A stretch of 64,000 nt of DNA, taken from Paenibacillus sp. MZ04-78.2. GTDB taxonomy: Bacteria > Bacillota > Bacilli > Paenibacillales > NBRC-103111. Below are positions 35,229 through 43,881 of this stretch, one piece after another (position 1 is the stretch's first letter; every line of letters begins with the position of its first letter). The notes beneath the pieces were generated by a model, which saw only the letters and a program-made list of their open reading frames with translations, ran no database searches and was not told where the DNA came from. Made by a program: the position numbers and the translations under genes. The stretch is taken from contig NZ_JANAVJ010000009.1 of assembly GCF_024213375.1 (NCBI RefSeq), forward strand, positions 1 to 64,000, given 5' to 3'.

Positions 35229-35714
35229 TTATGAATCTACTAGCTTCCTAATCAACTTACTGACCCATGCTTGTGAAAATCCTAAAATTTCGGCTAGTTC
35301 CTTTTGTGAAGCTTTAGGGTTTTCCTTCATTGCTTGGCGCAGAAGATCCAATGCTTTTTTCCTTCTTGGAGTGATGTCTTTCTCTTTTGAAAGTGTTCTT
35401 TTTTCCTCGCTAGCTCGTTCGCGTTCCACCCGCTCAAGGAAAACTTGAAGCGATGGAAGGCTATGAATACATGGCGTACAAATATAAAATCGTTTGAAGT
35501 AAATGAGTTGTTGCTTGTCCAAACAAAACAAACATTCTTCTGCTGGATATTTATAAACCATAATCGCCTTTCTCTCGTCATCGCAGAAATACTCTGTCCT
35601 GACATTGGGTTCAAGATTCAAAACACGCCTAAGCTCTGTGGGGATTACTATTCTCCCAAAATTGTCTACAACCCTGACAATTCCCGTTCTTCTGCCATCT
35701 TGCATCAACCACAT
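35229..35714 (-). CDS. AbrB-like regulator with Cys cluster and HTH, copy 2
   Basis: 161 residues, ATG 35714 with AGGTGA 11 bases upstream, or ATG 35705. Same layout as the protein at 28889: AbrB hairpin (RTGIVRVVDNFGRIVIPTEL), CLFC and CTPC pairs, a longer charged linker, then SQKELAEILGFSQAWVSKLI. The N-terminal 60 residues are almost identical in the two copies, so they probably bind the same DNA and may form mixed oligomers. It follows the module-2 TPR regulator. Confidence 0.85.
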   Translation of the reverse strand: MWLMQDGRRTGIVRVVDNFGRIVIPTELRRVLNLEPNVRTEYFCDDERKAIMVYKYPAEECLFCLDKQQLIYFKRFYICTPCIHSLPSLQVFLERVERERASEEKRTLSKEKDITPRRKKALDLLRQAMKENPKASQKELAEILGFSQAWVSKLIRKLVDS

Positions 35715-35823
35715 ATAAGATAGTCACCTTTTCCTCCCCCTAAGGATTTATAGCATCATTGTAATTAATTTTTCTAGTTTTCCGTAAAATTCCAAAACAT
35801 GATAAAAATCTGTAGACAAAACA

Positions 35824-35846
35824 AAAAAACAGGCAATGCGCCTGTT
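35824..35846 (-). terminator. Terminator after regulator, copy 2
   Basis: ACAGGCGCATTGCCTGT and a T run on the minus strand, matching the hairpin after the copy-1 regulator. Confidence 0.85.
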
Positions 35847-35936
35847 CACTTTAAGATTAATGTATATCTACTCCAAGGAAATCAATGTCCCGGCTTTAAA
35901 ACTAAGTCAATTGAGCTTGCTTTTCTGCGGGGTAAG

Positions 35937-37190
35937 TTATGCCTTCCTGAAATTATATCCATAAAGTCCCTGATTAAGTATTATTGAATTTTGGATAAAC
36001 AGTAAAAAAACATAAATATCCTTTTCTTCAACGGCGCTAATCCTTGTTAAATATTGTACACTAGTGGCGAAGCTTTTTACTCCTTCATCTATTAAACCAA
36101 TAGTTACCTGATAGTATCCTTTATGTCGATAATACTTTCCAAGCGATTTGTAAGTATGAGGTGTCTCAGGGAACGTCCCCAACATTTTATACTCTCTTTC
36201 TAAGAGTTTAGAACATGCATCCATATCATCTATCTTTAAATAAATCTCAAAAAGCTCGTCGACTATATGTAATCGATACCGCTGACTAAGTACCTCAAGG
36301 TAATATTCTAGTTGGGGGACAGCAATATCGTATTCACCTTTTCTTGCTTTTATTAATGCACGTATAAACTTAGCCGCTTCGTAGACAAAATCATACTCGT
36401 AATTTTCAAATACATCTAATAATTCTTCAACTTTATCAAAGTTTTTCAATTTTAAATGAGAATTAATCATAGATAGATGCGCTCTTGCCTTTAATTCTGA
36501 GCAGTTTTTTTCCAAAACCATCCCATTTTCACAAAACTCAATACACTCCCTATATTTTTGTGTATTAAAAGCATGCAAGCCCATTCTGAAAAAATATATA
36601 ATCTTTTCTTCGTTAGTTAAAAAATCAATGTAATGTAAAATTTCTAGTCCTTCTTGGAACGTTTGTTCAACACGCTTCAGATCTAATCTTTCAATCAAAT
36701 ATTGCTGCAATAATCCTTTCGCAATGAAGCTCGTAATTCCATGCTCTCTTGAGTATTTAACAATTACTTTATATATCATTATTCTTAGTGTGGAGTCACT
36801 AATTTCTTGAGTATAATCAAAAAGGCGTTTTAAAGATTCTTCTGTTTCGCAATTGGGTATTTCAAGCAAACGAAAAGCCACTTTAGGAACAAGTAATGCA
36901 TAATTCTCATTGGATAATACATCATACAGAACTTCAAATAAGGTTTCTATTCGATTTTCTATCATTATATAGCATTCTATGATCTCTTTATAAGAGCCTG
37001 GAAAAGCAGTAGCGATTGCGTTCACTGTTTTAAATTCAGGACGCTTTGTAATTCCTGTTTCAATTTTATGGAGTGCTGGAATACTCACTCCTGTAACTTC
37101 TTCAAGATTCGCATATGTCAAGTTTTTCTCTTTTCTAAGTTGGAAGATGATATCTGAGATGGTTTTATTCTGATGCTTAATATTCACCAT
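35937..37190 (-). CDS. RRNPP-like HTH-TPR regulator, module copy 2
   Basis: 417 residues. The Xre-type N-terminus (LTYANLEEVTGVSIPALHKI) and TPR-like body (FLTNEEKIIYFFRMGLHAF, KYYRHKGYYQVTIGLIDEGV) follow the copy-1 protein closely along the whole length. ATG after AAAGGAAGG. It is divergent from the payload genes at 37566 onwards and shares the control region with copy 1. Differences cluster in the TPR part, which would allow a different ligand while keeping the DNA site. No adjacent pro-peptide is seen on its own strand. Confidence 0.85.
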   Translation of the reverse strand: MVNIKHQNKTISDIIFQLRKEKNLTYANLEEVTGVSIPALHKIETGITKRPEFKTVNAIATAFPGSYKEIIECYIMIENRIETLFEVLYDVLSNENYALLVPKVAFRLLEIPNCETEESLKRLFDYTQEISDSTLRIMIYKVIVKYSREHGITSFIAKGLLQQYLIERLDLKRVEQTFQEGLEILHYIDFLTNEEKIIYFFRMGLHAFNTQKYRECIEFCENGMVLEKNCSELKARAHLSMINSHLKLKNFDKVEELLDVFENYEYDFVYEAAKFIRALIKARKGEYDIAVPQLEYYLEVLSQRYRLHIVDELFEIYLKIDDMDACSKLLEREYKMLGTFPETPHTYKSLGKYYRHKGYYQVTIGLIDEGVKSFATSVQYLTRISAVEEKDIYVFLLFIQNSIILNQGLYGYNFRKA

Positions 37191-37565
37191 AATAATACCT
37201 TCCTTTTATTCAATATTATGTTATGTCTAATTATAGCGAATAATGTTCTATTTTACAATTAATTGATTTTTTCATGATATTTCATCTAATTTCATCTGAG
37301 ATACAACGATTCGCTAAATTTCTACAAAGTATAACCGTTATTTGGTAATCACTGCAATTACTTGTACATTTTGAAGTAAATAACGAAATAAAAATAGATA
37401 CGAATTACTATCCTATATTTTGTAAGATTATGATAAATTATGTTTTAACGATGAGGTCGCGACGAATTGTTCAAAAATTTATTGAGGGAAGGTGCTATAC
37501 ATGAAGAAAAAATAGGCTAACACATTGCCGATCCTTAAACCTCAAAAATTTTAGGAGGTATCGAG
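37191..37565. promoter_or_regulatory. Divergent control region, module copy 2
   Basis: Bases 37191-37480 match 26920-27215 in reverse orientation. This includes TTGTAA-N17-TATAAT for the regulator and the GATGAAATTAGATGAAATATC block (37276-37327 region). On the payload side a four-codon ORF (ATG AAG AAA AAA TAG, 37501) stands where copy 1 starts its toxin, followed by a new ribosome site and TTG at 37566. Confidence 0.7.
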
Positions 37566-37856
37566 TTGAAAAAAATCATATCTTCAATTCTGCTTTTAGT
37601 TCTATTGATATTTACAACGGTTCCAGCATTTGCTAGTGTGAGTGAAGAGGTTAAAAAATCTCCTGAATACCAAAAGTTAAGGCATTATAAGCAAGAATTT
37701 GAATTGCGTGCATTAAACGAAGATGGGAGTTTTGCAACAAAAGTAGGTGGGTACGGCACAATGAGCATGCCGGATTTTTTCTTCGGTCTAATATTTATTT
37801 TCCAAATTTCAACGATTAACTGCAAATTTTGCTTATATTCTTTGGGTCCAGTCTAG
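37566..37856 (+). CDS. Small secreted protein, module-2 payload
   Basis: 96 residues, TTG start five bases after AGGAGGTATC. A signal peptide (IISSILLLVLLIFTTVPAFA) is followed by a charged segment (EEVKKSPEYQKLRHYKQEF) and a Gly/hydrophobic C-terminus (KVGGYGTMSMPDFFFGLIFI). No family is recognised. It could be a bacteriocin-like peptide, a signal precursor, or the 5' end of a longer toxin gene that has been cut. Confidence 0.55.
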   Translation: MKKIISSILLLVLLIFTTVPAFASVSEEVKKSPEYQKLRHYKQEFELRALNEDGSFATKVGGYGTMSMPDFFFGLIFIFQISTINCKFCLYSLGPV

Positions 37857-38010
37857 CACTTTATGTTCTGCTGACATCTTTGTTATAGGACGAAAATACT
37901 ATCTTTGTAATAAATGTTTAAATATGGTTTACCATCTATTTATATTAATGTATTCTTTTTCTTGAGATAGTTTACTTATTATCTTAATATGCTGAAGGAG
38001 GAACAATTCA

Positions 38011-38511
38011 ATGAAGCTGAAAAAAATTGCACAAATTTTTCTTCTGGTAGTTTTAATTTTTTCATTGCCAACTGGTGCTTTTGCAGAAGCGAAACAACTT
38101 TCAGTAAAAGAAGAGGCGTATACTCAACATACGAGAATACCGATTACATTAATACCTATCGCAGATGGGAATACAGTTTCAGCAGCGAAATCGCGTGTTG
38201 ACGGTTATGTTGATTTTTGGTCAGAGGTTGAAGGAAAAAAAGTGTATGCTAATTGGAAGGTCACCATTACGACTCCAAAAGCGTTTATAGTTGGTGTAGA
38301 CATTAATGTTAAATGGGGAATAGGTTTGATTGGTCGAACTGTTAAATTCAAGTACCCAACTTTTGGTGTTCCTACATTCGTAGCAAACCAAGCCGAAAAT
38401 ACCTTTGAGAGTGAAGGGACTTATTTTGCAACAATTTCTGGTTCTGTAAGCACAACAAAAGGAAATGCTTATACTGTTGCTCCAGGAACAATAAAATTTA
38501 CCGTTAAATAA
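38011..38511 (+). CDS. Secreted beta-rich protein, module-2 payload
   Basis: 166 residues, ATG seven bases after AAGGAGGAAC. A signal peptide ends near residue 27 (FSLPTGAFAEA). The mature part is beta-rich with no Cys (YVDFWSEVEGKKVYANWKVT, PGTIKFTVK at the end). I recognise no family. By position it corresponds to the exported toxin of module copy 1. A 3' fragment of a similar protein lies at 39281, suggesting the locus accumulates variants. Confidence 0.6.
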   Translation: MKLKKIAQIFLLVVLIFSLPTGAFAEAKQLSVKEEAYTQHTRIPITLIPIADGNTVSAAKSRVDGYVDFWSEVEGKKVYANWKVTITTPKAFIVGVDINVKWGIGLIGRTVKFKYPTFGVPTFVANQAENTFESEGTYFATISGSVSTTKGNAYTVAPGTIKFTVK

Positions 38512-38598
38512 CAAATCATAATCATCCGGGAGAAAATCGATGGTCTAAACTCCATTTGATTTTCTCTCTTGATTTTTTCAGAAAGAAGGTTAGCATCA

Positions 38599-39270
38599 TT
38601 GAACTTATTTGATGAAATTTTCCAAAAAGATAAAGAAGAAATTTGTTCCATAAACTTTATTTCAGAACAACATAGGCCAATATTCGAGGAGGTAACTAAC
38701 ATAAACCTTGCTGATCAACAGTTATCTTCAATTGCCCAGTTTTTTATAGCACCTTTTATTTATATAAATCCAAATGGGGTATTGCATATTCCTATTGGAA
38801 AAGAGTTTATCTATGAAAAACTTATTGAGGAAGTTGCCCCCCATTTCGAAAGAATTAGAAAAGTTACTTCTGGTGAGCAAGTTCAAGTCATGCTAGAAAA
38901 TGTAAAGGAAACTTCCAAAGAAAATTTTTTGTCTGTATTTAACACCGGGAACATTAATGCTATAGCTCTAGATTTGTATGCCAATGGGAGCGCGAGCTTG
39001 GAAACCGGTTCTCATACAATAAAAGAATATAAGGTAAATCTCGAGGCAGTTACACGAACTTTGGGTCATGATATTGTGTCTATTTGGAATTTCTTTAAGC
39101 ACTCTTTCGTTCAAATTAATGGCCAATTAGTTTTAATGCCAAATAATTGGAATTTTGATGAATCATTCAAGGATCGGATTACCGTTCAGGCATTTTCCAG
39201 TGTATGCAGTTCAATGACGATCTTGGTTAATACGGATAACAATCTGATAACTTCTATATTCATTAATTAA
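38599..39270 (+). CDS. Cytosolic protein, possible immunity, paralogue A
   Basis: 223 residues from TTG 38599, nine bases after AGAAGG. There is no signal peptide or membrane segment. The middle (LSSIAQFFIAPFIY, PHFERIRKV, ENVKETSKENFLSVFNTG) aligns with the protein at 39632. It follows a secreted protein gene by 87 bases, as immunity genes follow toxins, and is duplicated like them. That is the only basis for the immunity idea, since no known immunity family is seen. Confidence 0.55.
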   Translation: MNLFDEIFQKDKEEICSINFISEQHRPIFEEVTNINLADQQLSSIAQFFIAPFIYINPNGVLHIPIGKEFIYEKLIEEVAPHFERIRKVTSGEQVQVMLENVKETSKENFLSVFNTGNINAIALDLYANGSASLETGSHTIKEYKVNLEAVTRTLGHDIVSIWNFFKHSFVQINGQLVLMPNNWNFDESFKDRITVQAFSSVCSSMTILVNTDNNLITSIFIN

Positions 39271-39280
39271 CTTTCCCTGA

Positions 39281-39469
39281 CGCAGTATTCCCGGTGACGA
39301 AGTTTATAAAGCCCCGAAAGGTGGAAATCAAAAAACATATCGCGATCAGATTGAGCATAAATTGTGGGGCAGTGGTGAATTTACCGCTACCAAAAAGGGC
39401 GTTGTTGCTGGTAGGGAAGCTGTCTATGCTATTGCTTCCGTTAAATCAGCAGAAGTAACAATAAAATAA
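39281..39469 (+). pseudogene. 3' fragment of a secreted payload gene
   Basis: An open frame without start reads IPGDEVYKAPKGGNQ, GSGEFTATKKGVVAG and ends SAEVTIK, stop 39467. It resembles the end of the protein at 38011 in pattern (GTYFATISGSV..., KFTVK). It sits just before a second immunity-like paralogue, so it is probably a displaced toxin C-terminus. The flanking DNA to 39631 holds only a terminator. Confidence 0.55.
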
Positions 39470-39499
39470 CTATAGCAAACTTTGAACTCTATGCAAAAT

Positions 39500-39548
39500 A
39501 AATAAGCCTCCAAAACCACCGATAACGTGGGGATGGAGACTTATTTTT
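39500..39548 (+). terminator. Terminator after payload fragment
   Basis: AAATAAG and CTCCA arms pair with TGGAG and CTTATTT, followed by TTT. Confidence 0.65.
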
Positions 39549-39631
39549 CTGTTGACTCAGGACTCAAAAAATAACTTTGACGCAACCTCCTAAGATATTC
39601 AATTCACACATAGAAAGGATTTTATTATGAG

Positions 39632-40312
39632 ATGGATGAAAGAAAAGAACAATCAGAACCGATACAGGGGAATATAGTACCACGAGAGGATTCAACCAAT
39701 TTTAAGATAAAAAAAGAAACACCAATCCCCTCGATCTATACTTATGATCTAAGCTTACTGAGTCAATGGATAATCGTCCCCTTTCTACTCAATACGAGTC
39801 AAGATCATGTCATTCAACTTCCGATTCAGTACAAAGACGACTACTTGTTGCTTATGAAAACTGTCGGCATCCATTTTGATACGATTAAAGTTATTTATAT
39901 CGATGATAAAGTAGAAGAAGTGATACTCGAAGGTTTAAAACAAGAATCCAAAAAGGAATTTCAAACCGTTCTTTTTACTAAGGAAAAAATTCACCCGGTA
40001 GTACGAGATTTTTATATCAAGTCAAATCACATTACTCCAAAGGAAAATCCATTTCATGCTATTTTAAATGTAAAGCAATTCGAATTGGATCTTACTGAAT
40101 TTGTTAATGGCAGAGAGCTCTCTACAGATCAAGACACTTCACTTTGGAACTTTCTGCAAAGGAACATTCTTGAAAAATATGGTGAAATCAACCTTGCACC
40201 TGAGGGATGGGAATTAGAAGATGAGTTATTATATTCCGAAACGCTCCGCTATTTCTGTACCTTTGCTGATAAATTCAGTTACCCCGACGCCGAAAAACGT
40301 AATAGCAAGTGA
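39632..40312 (+). CDS. Cytosolic protein, possible immunity, paralogue B
   Basis: 226 residues, ATG with GAAAGG about 11 bases upstream. After a polar N-terminus the core (LSLLSQWIIVPFLLN, GIHFDTIKVIYIDDK, ILEGLKQESKKEFQTVLFT) matches the protein at 38599 segment by segment. It is acidic and soluble. It follows a toxin-like C-terminal fragment. No named family is recognised. The two paralogues could each protect against one variant of the secreted payload. Confidence 0.55.
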   Translation: MDERKEQSEPIQGNIVPREDSTNFKIKKETPIPSIYTYDLSLLSQWIIVPFLLNTSQDHVIQLPIQYKDDYLLLMKTVGIHFDTIKVIYIDDKVEEVILEGLKQESKKEFQTVLFTKEKIHPVVRDFYIKSNHITPKENPFHAILNVKQFELDLTEFVNGRELSTDQDTSLWNFLQRNILEKYGEINLAPEGWELEDELLYSETLRYFCTFADKFSYPDAEKRNSK

Positions 40313-40392
40313 CAGCAGCGCGAACAAAAATTAATGCAGCAACGCTAAACTGGATAGATTGGTTGCCGTCGTAAAAGCTGGAGAAAAAGAAA

Positions 40393-40443
40393 TTCCCCTT
40401 TAAGCAGACCATAAGTGCGTGACATGGTCAGCTTAAAGGGGAT
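40393..40443. repeat. Palindromic intergenic element, copy 3
   Basis: TTCCCCTTTAAGCAGACCAT pairs with ATGGTCAGCTTAAAGGGGA. It lies between the convergent immunity-like gene and ugd, probably a two-way terminator. Confidence 0.8.
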
Positions 40444-40459
40444 TTATTCTCCTTCGTCA

Positions 40460-41830
40460 CTATACGATACCAATACCTTCATAATCAAAACCAATACTAC
40501 GCAGTTCGATCGCCGGTAGGAAATTGCGTGTATCCAAAATATACGGAGTTTTCATGGCATCGTAGATTCGTTTCCAATCCAACTGCTGATAGTCCTTCCA
40601 ATGCGTTAACAGGACGAGCGCATTTGCACGGTCGGCCGTCTCTTCGGCCTGATCGCAGAAGGTCATCGGCAGCTCGCCATGCAAAGCCCGAAACATGGTC
40701 ATCCCCTTCGGATCGTGGACTCTTATCTTCGCTCCAAATTGCAGCAGCTTGTGAATGATCGGTATCGCTTGCGTTTGACGCGCGTCATCCGTATCCGGCT
40801 TAAAGGTCAGCCCCAGAATCCCGATAGTCTTACCGTTCAAGCTTTTCAACTTGTGTTGAATCTTGCTCACACAAAATTGGTACATCTGCTGGTTGGATTC
40901 GATTGCCGCTTTAACGATAGCGAGCTCCTTCCCGTATTTTTGGCTGGTCGCCAATAACTCCCCCGTATCTTTGGGAAAACAGCTCCCGCTCCATCCGCTG
41001 GATACCTGCAAAAACTTCTCCCCGATTCGCGAATCGAGTCCTATCCCTCTTGCAATATCCGCAACATTCGAGCCGAGCGCTTCGGATAATCGTGCAACTT
41101 CATTAATATAGCTAATTTTAACCGCCAAAAACGCATTGGAAGCATACTTGATCAATTCCGCGCTTTTCGCATCGGTTTCGAAATAGACGGCTTTCTGCCG
41201 GTTCTTGCAGGCTTCTAGTGGTAAAAGCCTCGTAACATCTTCATCATAGAGCTGTTCAACGAATGGTTTATACAGCTCCCTCATGGTCGTTCTTGCTTTA
41301 AGATTTAGCGTGCCAATGACAATGCGGTCAGGGAAAAAAACGTCTTCTAACGCATACCCTTCCCTCAAAAATTCAGGGTTGCTAATGACAGCGAATTGCT
41401 CCTCGGCTTTTAGTCCCGATGCCTCTTCGATGATCGTCGCGACCAGCTCGGTCGTGCCGACCGGAACTGTAGACTTGTTGACGATGACTGTGAACCGCTC
41501 CGTGTTCAAATGCTCTCCAATGGAACGGGCCGCAGCCTTCACAAAGCGCAAGTCTGCCGTACCGTCGGCAAGCGACGGCGTACCCACGCAAATAAACACA
41601 ACATCCGCCTCATGCACGTCATCAGCAGTAACGGAAGCCTTCAATGACGTACCGACTTGATGCTGTATAAGAGAATCCAGACCGGGCTCGAAGACCGGAC
41701 TTCGCCCTGCGTTGATACAATCGACCTTGTGCCGGTCAACATCAATTACGGTTGTAGCATGCCCCGCCATCGCTAAGGCGGCAGCCGTGACACTTCCGAC
41801 ATAGCCCGAACCAACGCATACCACCTTCAC
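40460..41830 (-). CDS. ugd: UDP-glucose 6-dehydrogenase
   Basis: 456 residues, GTG start overlapping the upstream stop (GTGA). NAD-binding GSGYVGSVTAA lies near the N-terminus. The central dimer helix region and catalytic Cys (SGWSGSCFPKDTGEL) are present, then the C-terminal UDP-binding domain with ILGLTFKPDTDDARQ. It oxidises UDP-glucose to UDP-glucuronate. It forms an operon galU - uxs - ugd that supplies UDP-glucuronate and UDP-xylose to the glycosyltransferases around it. Confidence 0.95.
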   Translation of the reverse strand: MKVVCVGSGYVGSVTAAALAMAGHATTVIDVDRHKVDCINAGRSPVFEPGLDSLIQHQVGTSLKASVTADDVHEADVVFICVGTPSLADGTADLRFVKAAARSIGEHLNTERFTVIVNKSTVPVGTTELVATIIEEASGLKAEEQFAVISNPEFLREGYALEDVFFPDRIVIGTLNLKARTTMRELYKPFVEQLYDEDVTRLLPLEACKNRQKAVYFETDAKSAELIKYASNAFLAVKISYINEVARLSEALGSNVADIARGIGLDSRIGEKFLQVSSGWSGSCFPKDTGELLATSQKYGKELAIVKAAIESNQQMYQFCVSKIQHKLKSLNGKTIGILGLTFKPDTDDARQTQAIPIIHKLLQFGAKIRVHDPKGMTMFRALHGELPMTFCDQAEETADRANALVLLTHWKDYQQLDWKRIYDAMKTPYILDTRNFLPAIELRSIGFDYEGIGIV

Positions 41831-42804
41831 GCTCGATCCCCTCCGGCTGCTTCGCTCAACTGCGCACGGTAAATCTCAATCGTTCGTACAAGTCCTTCCT
41901 CCAATGTAATTTGAGGTTCCCAATCGAGAAGTTTTTTCGCTTTATCAATGACCGGACAACGCAGCTTCGGGTCATCCTTCGGAAGGTCGTGAAACGTGAT
42001 GCGGCTGTTCGAATGCGCCAGCTTCTTGACAAGCTCCGCAACATGCAATACCGCGTACTCTTGCGGATTTCCAAGGTTAATGATTTCCCCGGTAGCCGCA
42101 TTCTTCTCCATCATCCGCATAAGTCCTTGGATCGTATCGTCTACATAGCAAAAAGACCTTGTCTGACTTCCGTCTCCGTAGACGGTGATGTCTTCTCCCC
42201 GTATAGCCTGGTTTACAAAATTGGAGATCACTCGTCCATCGTCGTTGCGCAGGTTGGCCGAATACGTGTTAAAAATACGCGCAACTTTGACCTGTACTTG
42301 AAATTGACGATAATACTCATAGCAGTATACTTCACCGAGCCGCTTGGCTTCATCGTAACAAGCCCGGGGTCCCCATGTATTGACGTTCCCCCGATACATC
42401 TCTTGCTGCGGGTGAACCTCCGGATCTCCATAGGCTTCGCTTGTACTGGTGTACACCATTCTCGCTCCGTTGGATTTCGCCAGCTCCAGCATATGCTTCG
42501 TTCCGATGGTGTTGACCGCGATCGTATCCAGAGCGGCCGATTGATAAAACTTAGGCGATGCCGGGGAGGCCAAATGATAAATTTCATCAACCCCTGCCAA
42601 CGGTTTCATCTCCACCATACTTTCCGATACGACATCCATTTGGATAAACGTGAAGTTGGCATGGTCTCGTATCTCTGCCAGATTGCTAACTCTGCCCGTC
42701 AGCAAATTATCTATTCCGATCACCTGGTTTCCGTCGGCCAGCAGCTTTCGGGTCAGGCACGAACCGAGAAATCCGGCGGCCCCCGTCACAATGACTTTTT
42801 TCAA
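41827..42804 (-). CDS. uxs: UDP-glucuronate decarboxylase (UDP-xylose synthase)
   Basis: 325 residues from TTG 42804, six bases after GAGGTG. A GTG at 42813 overlaps that site. SDR features are VTGAAGFLGSCL, the catalytic YDEAK and STSEAYG. The UXS-type sequences ARIFNTYSANLRNDDGRVIS and DLPKDDPKLRCPVIDKAKK separate it from dTDP-glucose dehydratases. It converts UDP-glucuronate into UDP-xylose. The neighbouring ugd makes its substrate, which strengthens the call. Confidence 0.9.
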   Translation of the reverse strand: MKKVIVTGAAGFLGSCLTRKLLADGNQVIGIDNLLTGRVSNLAEIRDHANFTFIQMDVVSESMVEMKPLAGVDEIYHLASPASPKFYQSAALDTIAVNTIGTKHMLELAKSNGARMVYTSTSEAYGDPEVHPQQEMYRGNVNTWGPRACYDEAKRLGEVYCYEYYRQFQVQVKVARIFNTYSANLRNDDGRVISNFVNQAIRGEDITVYGDGSQTRSFCYVDDTIQGLMRMMEKNAATGEIINLGNPQEYAVLHVAELVKKLAHSNSRITFHDLPKDDPKLRCPVIDKAKKLLDWEPQITLEEGLVRTIEIYRAQLSEAAGGDRA

Positions 42805-42822
42805 TGAATCCACCTCAGTCGA

Positions 42823-43698
42823 TCATTCTTCGGCGCTTCCCATAAATTTATGCAAAAAAAGCTTAAATTTCTCGCTTACATCGTCGTTTTTGACAGCCAA
42901 TTCAACGTTGGCCTGAAGAAAACCTAACTTATCTCCGACATCATATAATTTTCCTTCATACTCATACGCCCATAGGCGTTGTTCCTGTATGAGTTGTTGA
43001 AGGGCATCCGTTAACTGAATCTCCCCTCCAGCTCCGACCCGCATTTCCTCTAAAAATTCAAAAATCTTCGGATCTAAAATATACCTTCCAATGATCGCGA
43101 TATTTGAAGGGGGAGCCTCTGGAGGTTTTTCAATCAAGTCCGTAACCAGGGTCAACTGTTCGCTTATTTGCTTCCCCTGTACAATGCCGTACTTGCTTGT
43201 CTCCGACCAATCTACCCGTTGGACTGCGATAACCGATGACTGTTTTTCATGGTAGACATGGAGTAGCTGTTGCAAGCAAGGCACTTGACTATCGACAACC
43301 ATATCTCCTAATAGAACCGCAAAAGGCTCATGGCCAATAAACGGACGAGCGCACCCAATCGCATGACCGAGTCCGAGTGCCTGCTCCTGCACGACATAAT
43401 GAATCGTAGCCAGTGAGCTGATGTCCTCGACGAGTCTTAACAATTCCAGCTTATTGCGCTCTTTCAAGATGAATTCGAACTCAAGGTTCTTATCGAAATG
43501 ATGCTGAATCGATCGTTTGTTGTCTCCGATCACAATGTAAATGTCGTGAATTCCGGATTGAACGGCCTCTTCGACGATATATTGAATCGTCGGCTTATCG
43601 ACGATCGGCAGCATCTCTTTCGGTATCGATTTCGTCACGGGAAGAAATCGGGTACCAAGGCCGGCCGCAGGAATGACGGCTTTGCGAATCGTTTTTAT
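42823..43698 (-). CDS. galU: UTP-glucose-1-phosphate uridylyltransferase, ATA start
   Basis: 291 residues if translation begins at ATA 43698, eight bases after GGAGGG. The frame then opens IKTIRKAVIPAAGLGTRFLP, the family's nucleotide-binding loop. The first standard codon, GTG 43638, would delete that loop. The remaining protein is normal GalU (KSIPKEMLPIVDKPTIQYIV, GYILDP-type and YDVGDKLGFLQAN). It makes UDP-glucose for ugd and uxs, whose genes follow. Either a rare start is used or the gene has just lost its ATG. Confidence 0.85.
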   Translation of the reverse strand: MKTIRKAVIPAAGLGTRFLPVTKSIPKEMLPIVDKPTIQYIVEEAVQSGIHDIYIVIGDNKRSIQHHFDKNLEFEFILKERNKLELLRLVEDISSLATIHYVVQEQALGLGHAIGCARPFIGHEPFAVLLGDMVVDSQVPCLQQLLHVYHEKQSSVIAVQRVDWSETSKYGIVQGKQISEQLTLVTDLIEKPPEAPPSNIAIIGRYILDPKIFEFLEEMRVGAGGEIQLTDALQQLIQEQRLWAYEYEGKLYDVGDKLGFLQANVELAVKNDDVSEKFKLFLHKFMGSAEE

Positions 43699-43881
43699 TC
43701 GAACTCCCTCCTTTCACGATGCTCGGCTCATAACATCCTATGAAGAATAGCCCTACTACGCTATCAGCTAATGTACGCATAACGTTGGTTTAGATGAAAT
43801 TGATGAACTTGCCGTGTCACATCCGATTGGCTAAGCATATATCTTGAAATAGCCTGACTCCAAGAAGGGATGTGACCGCCG

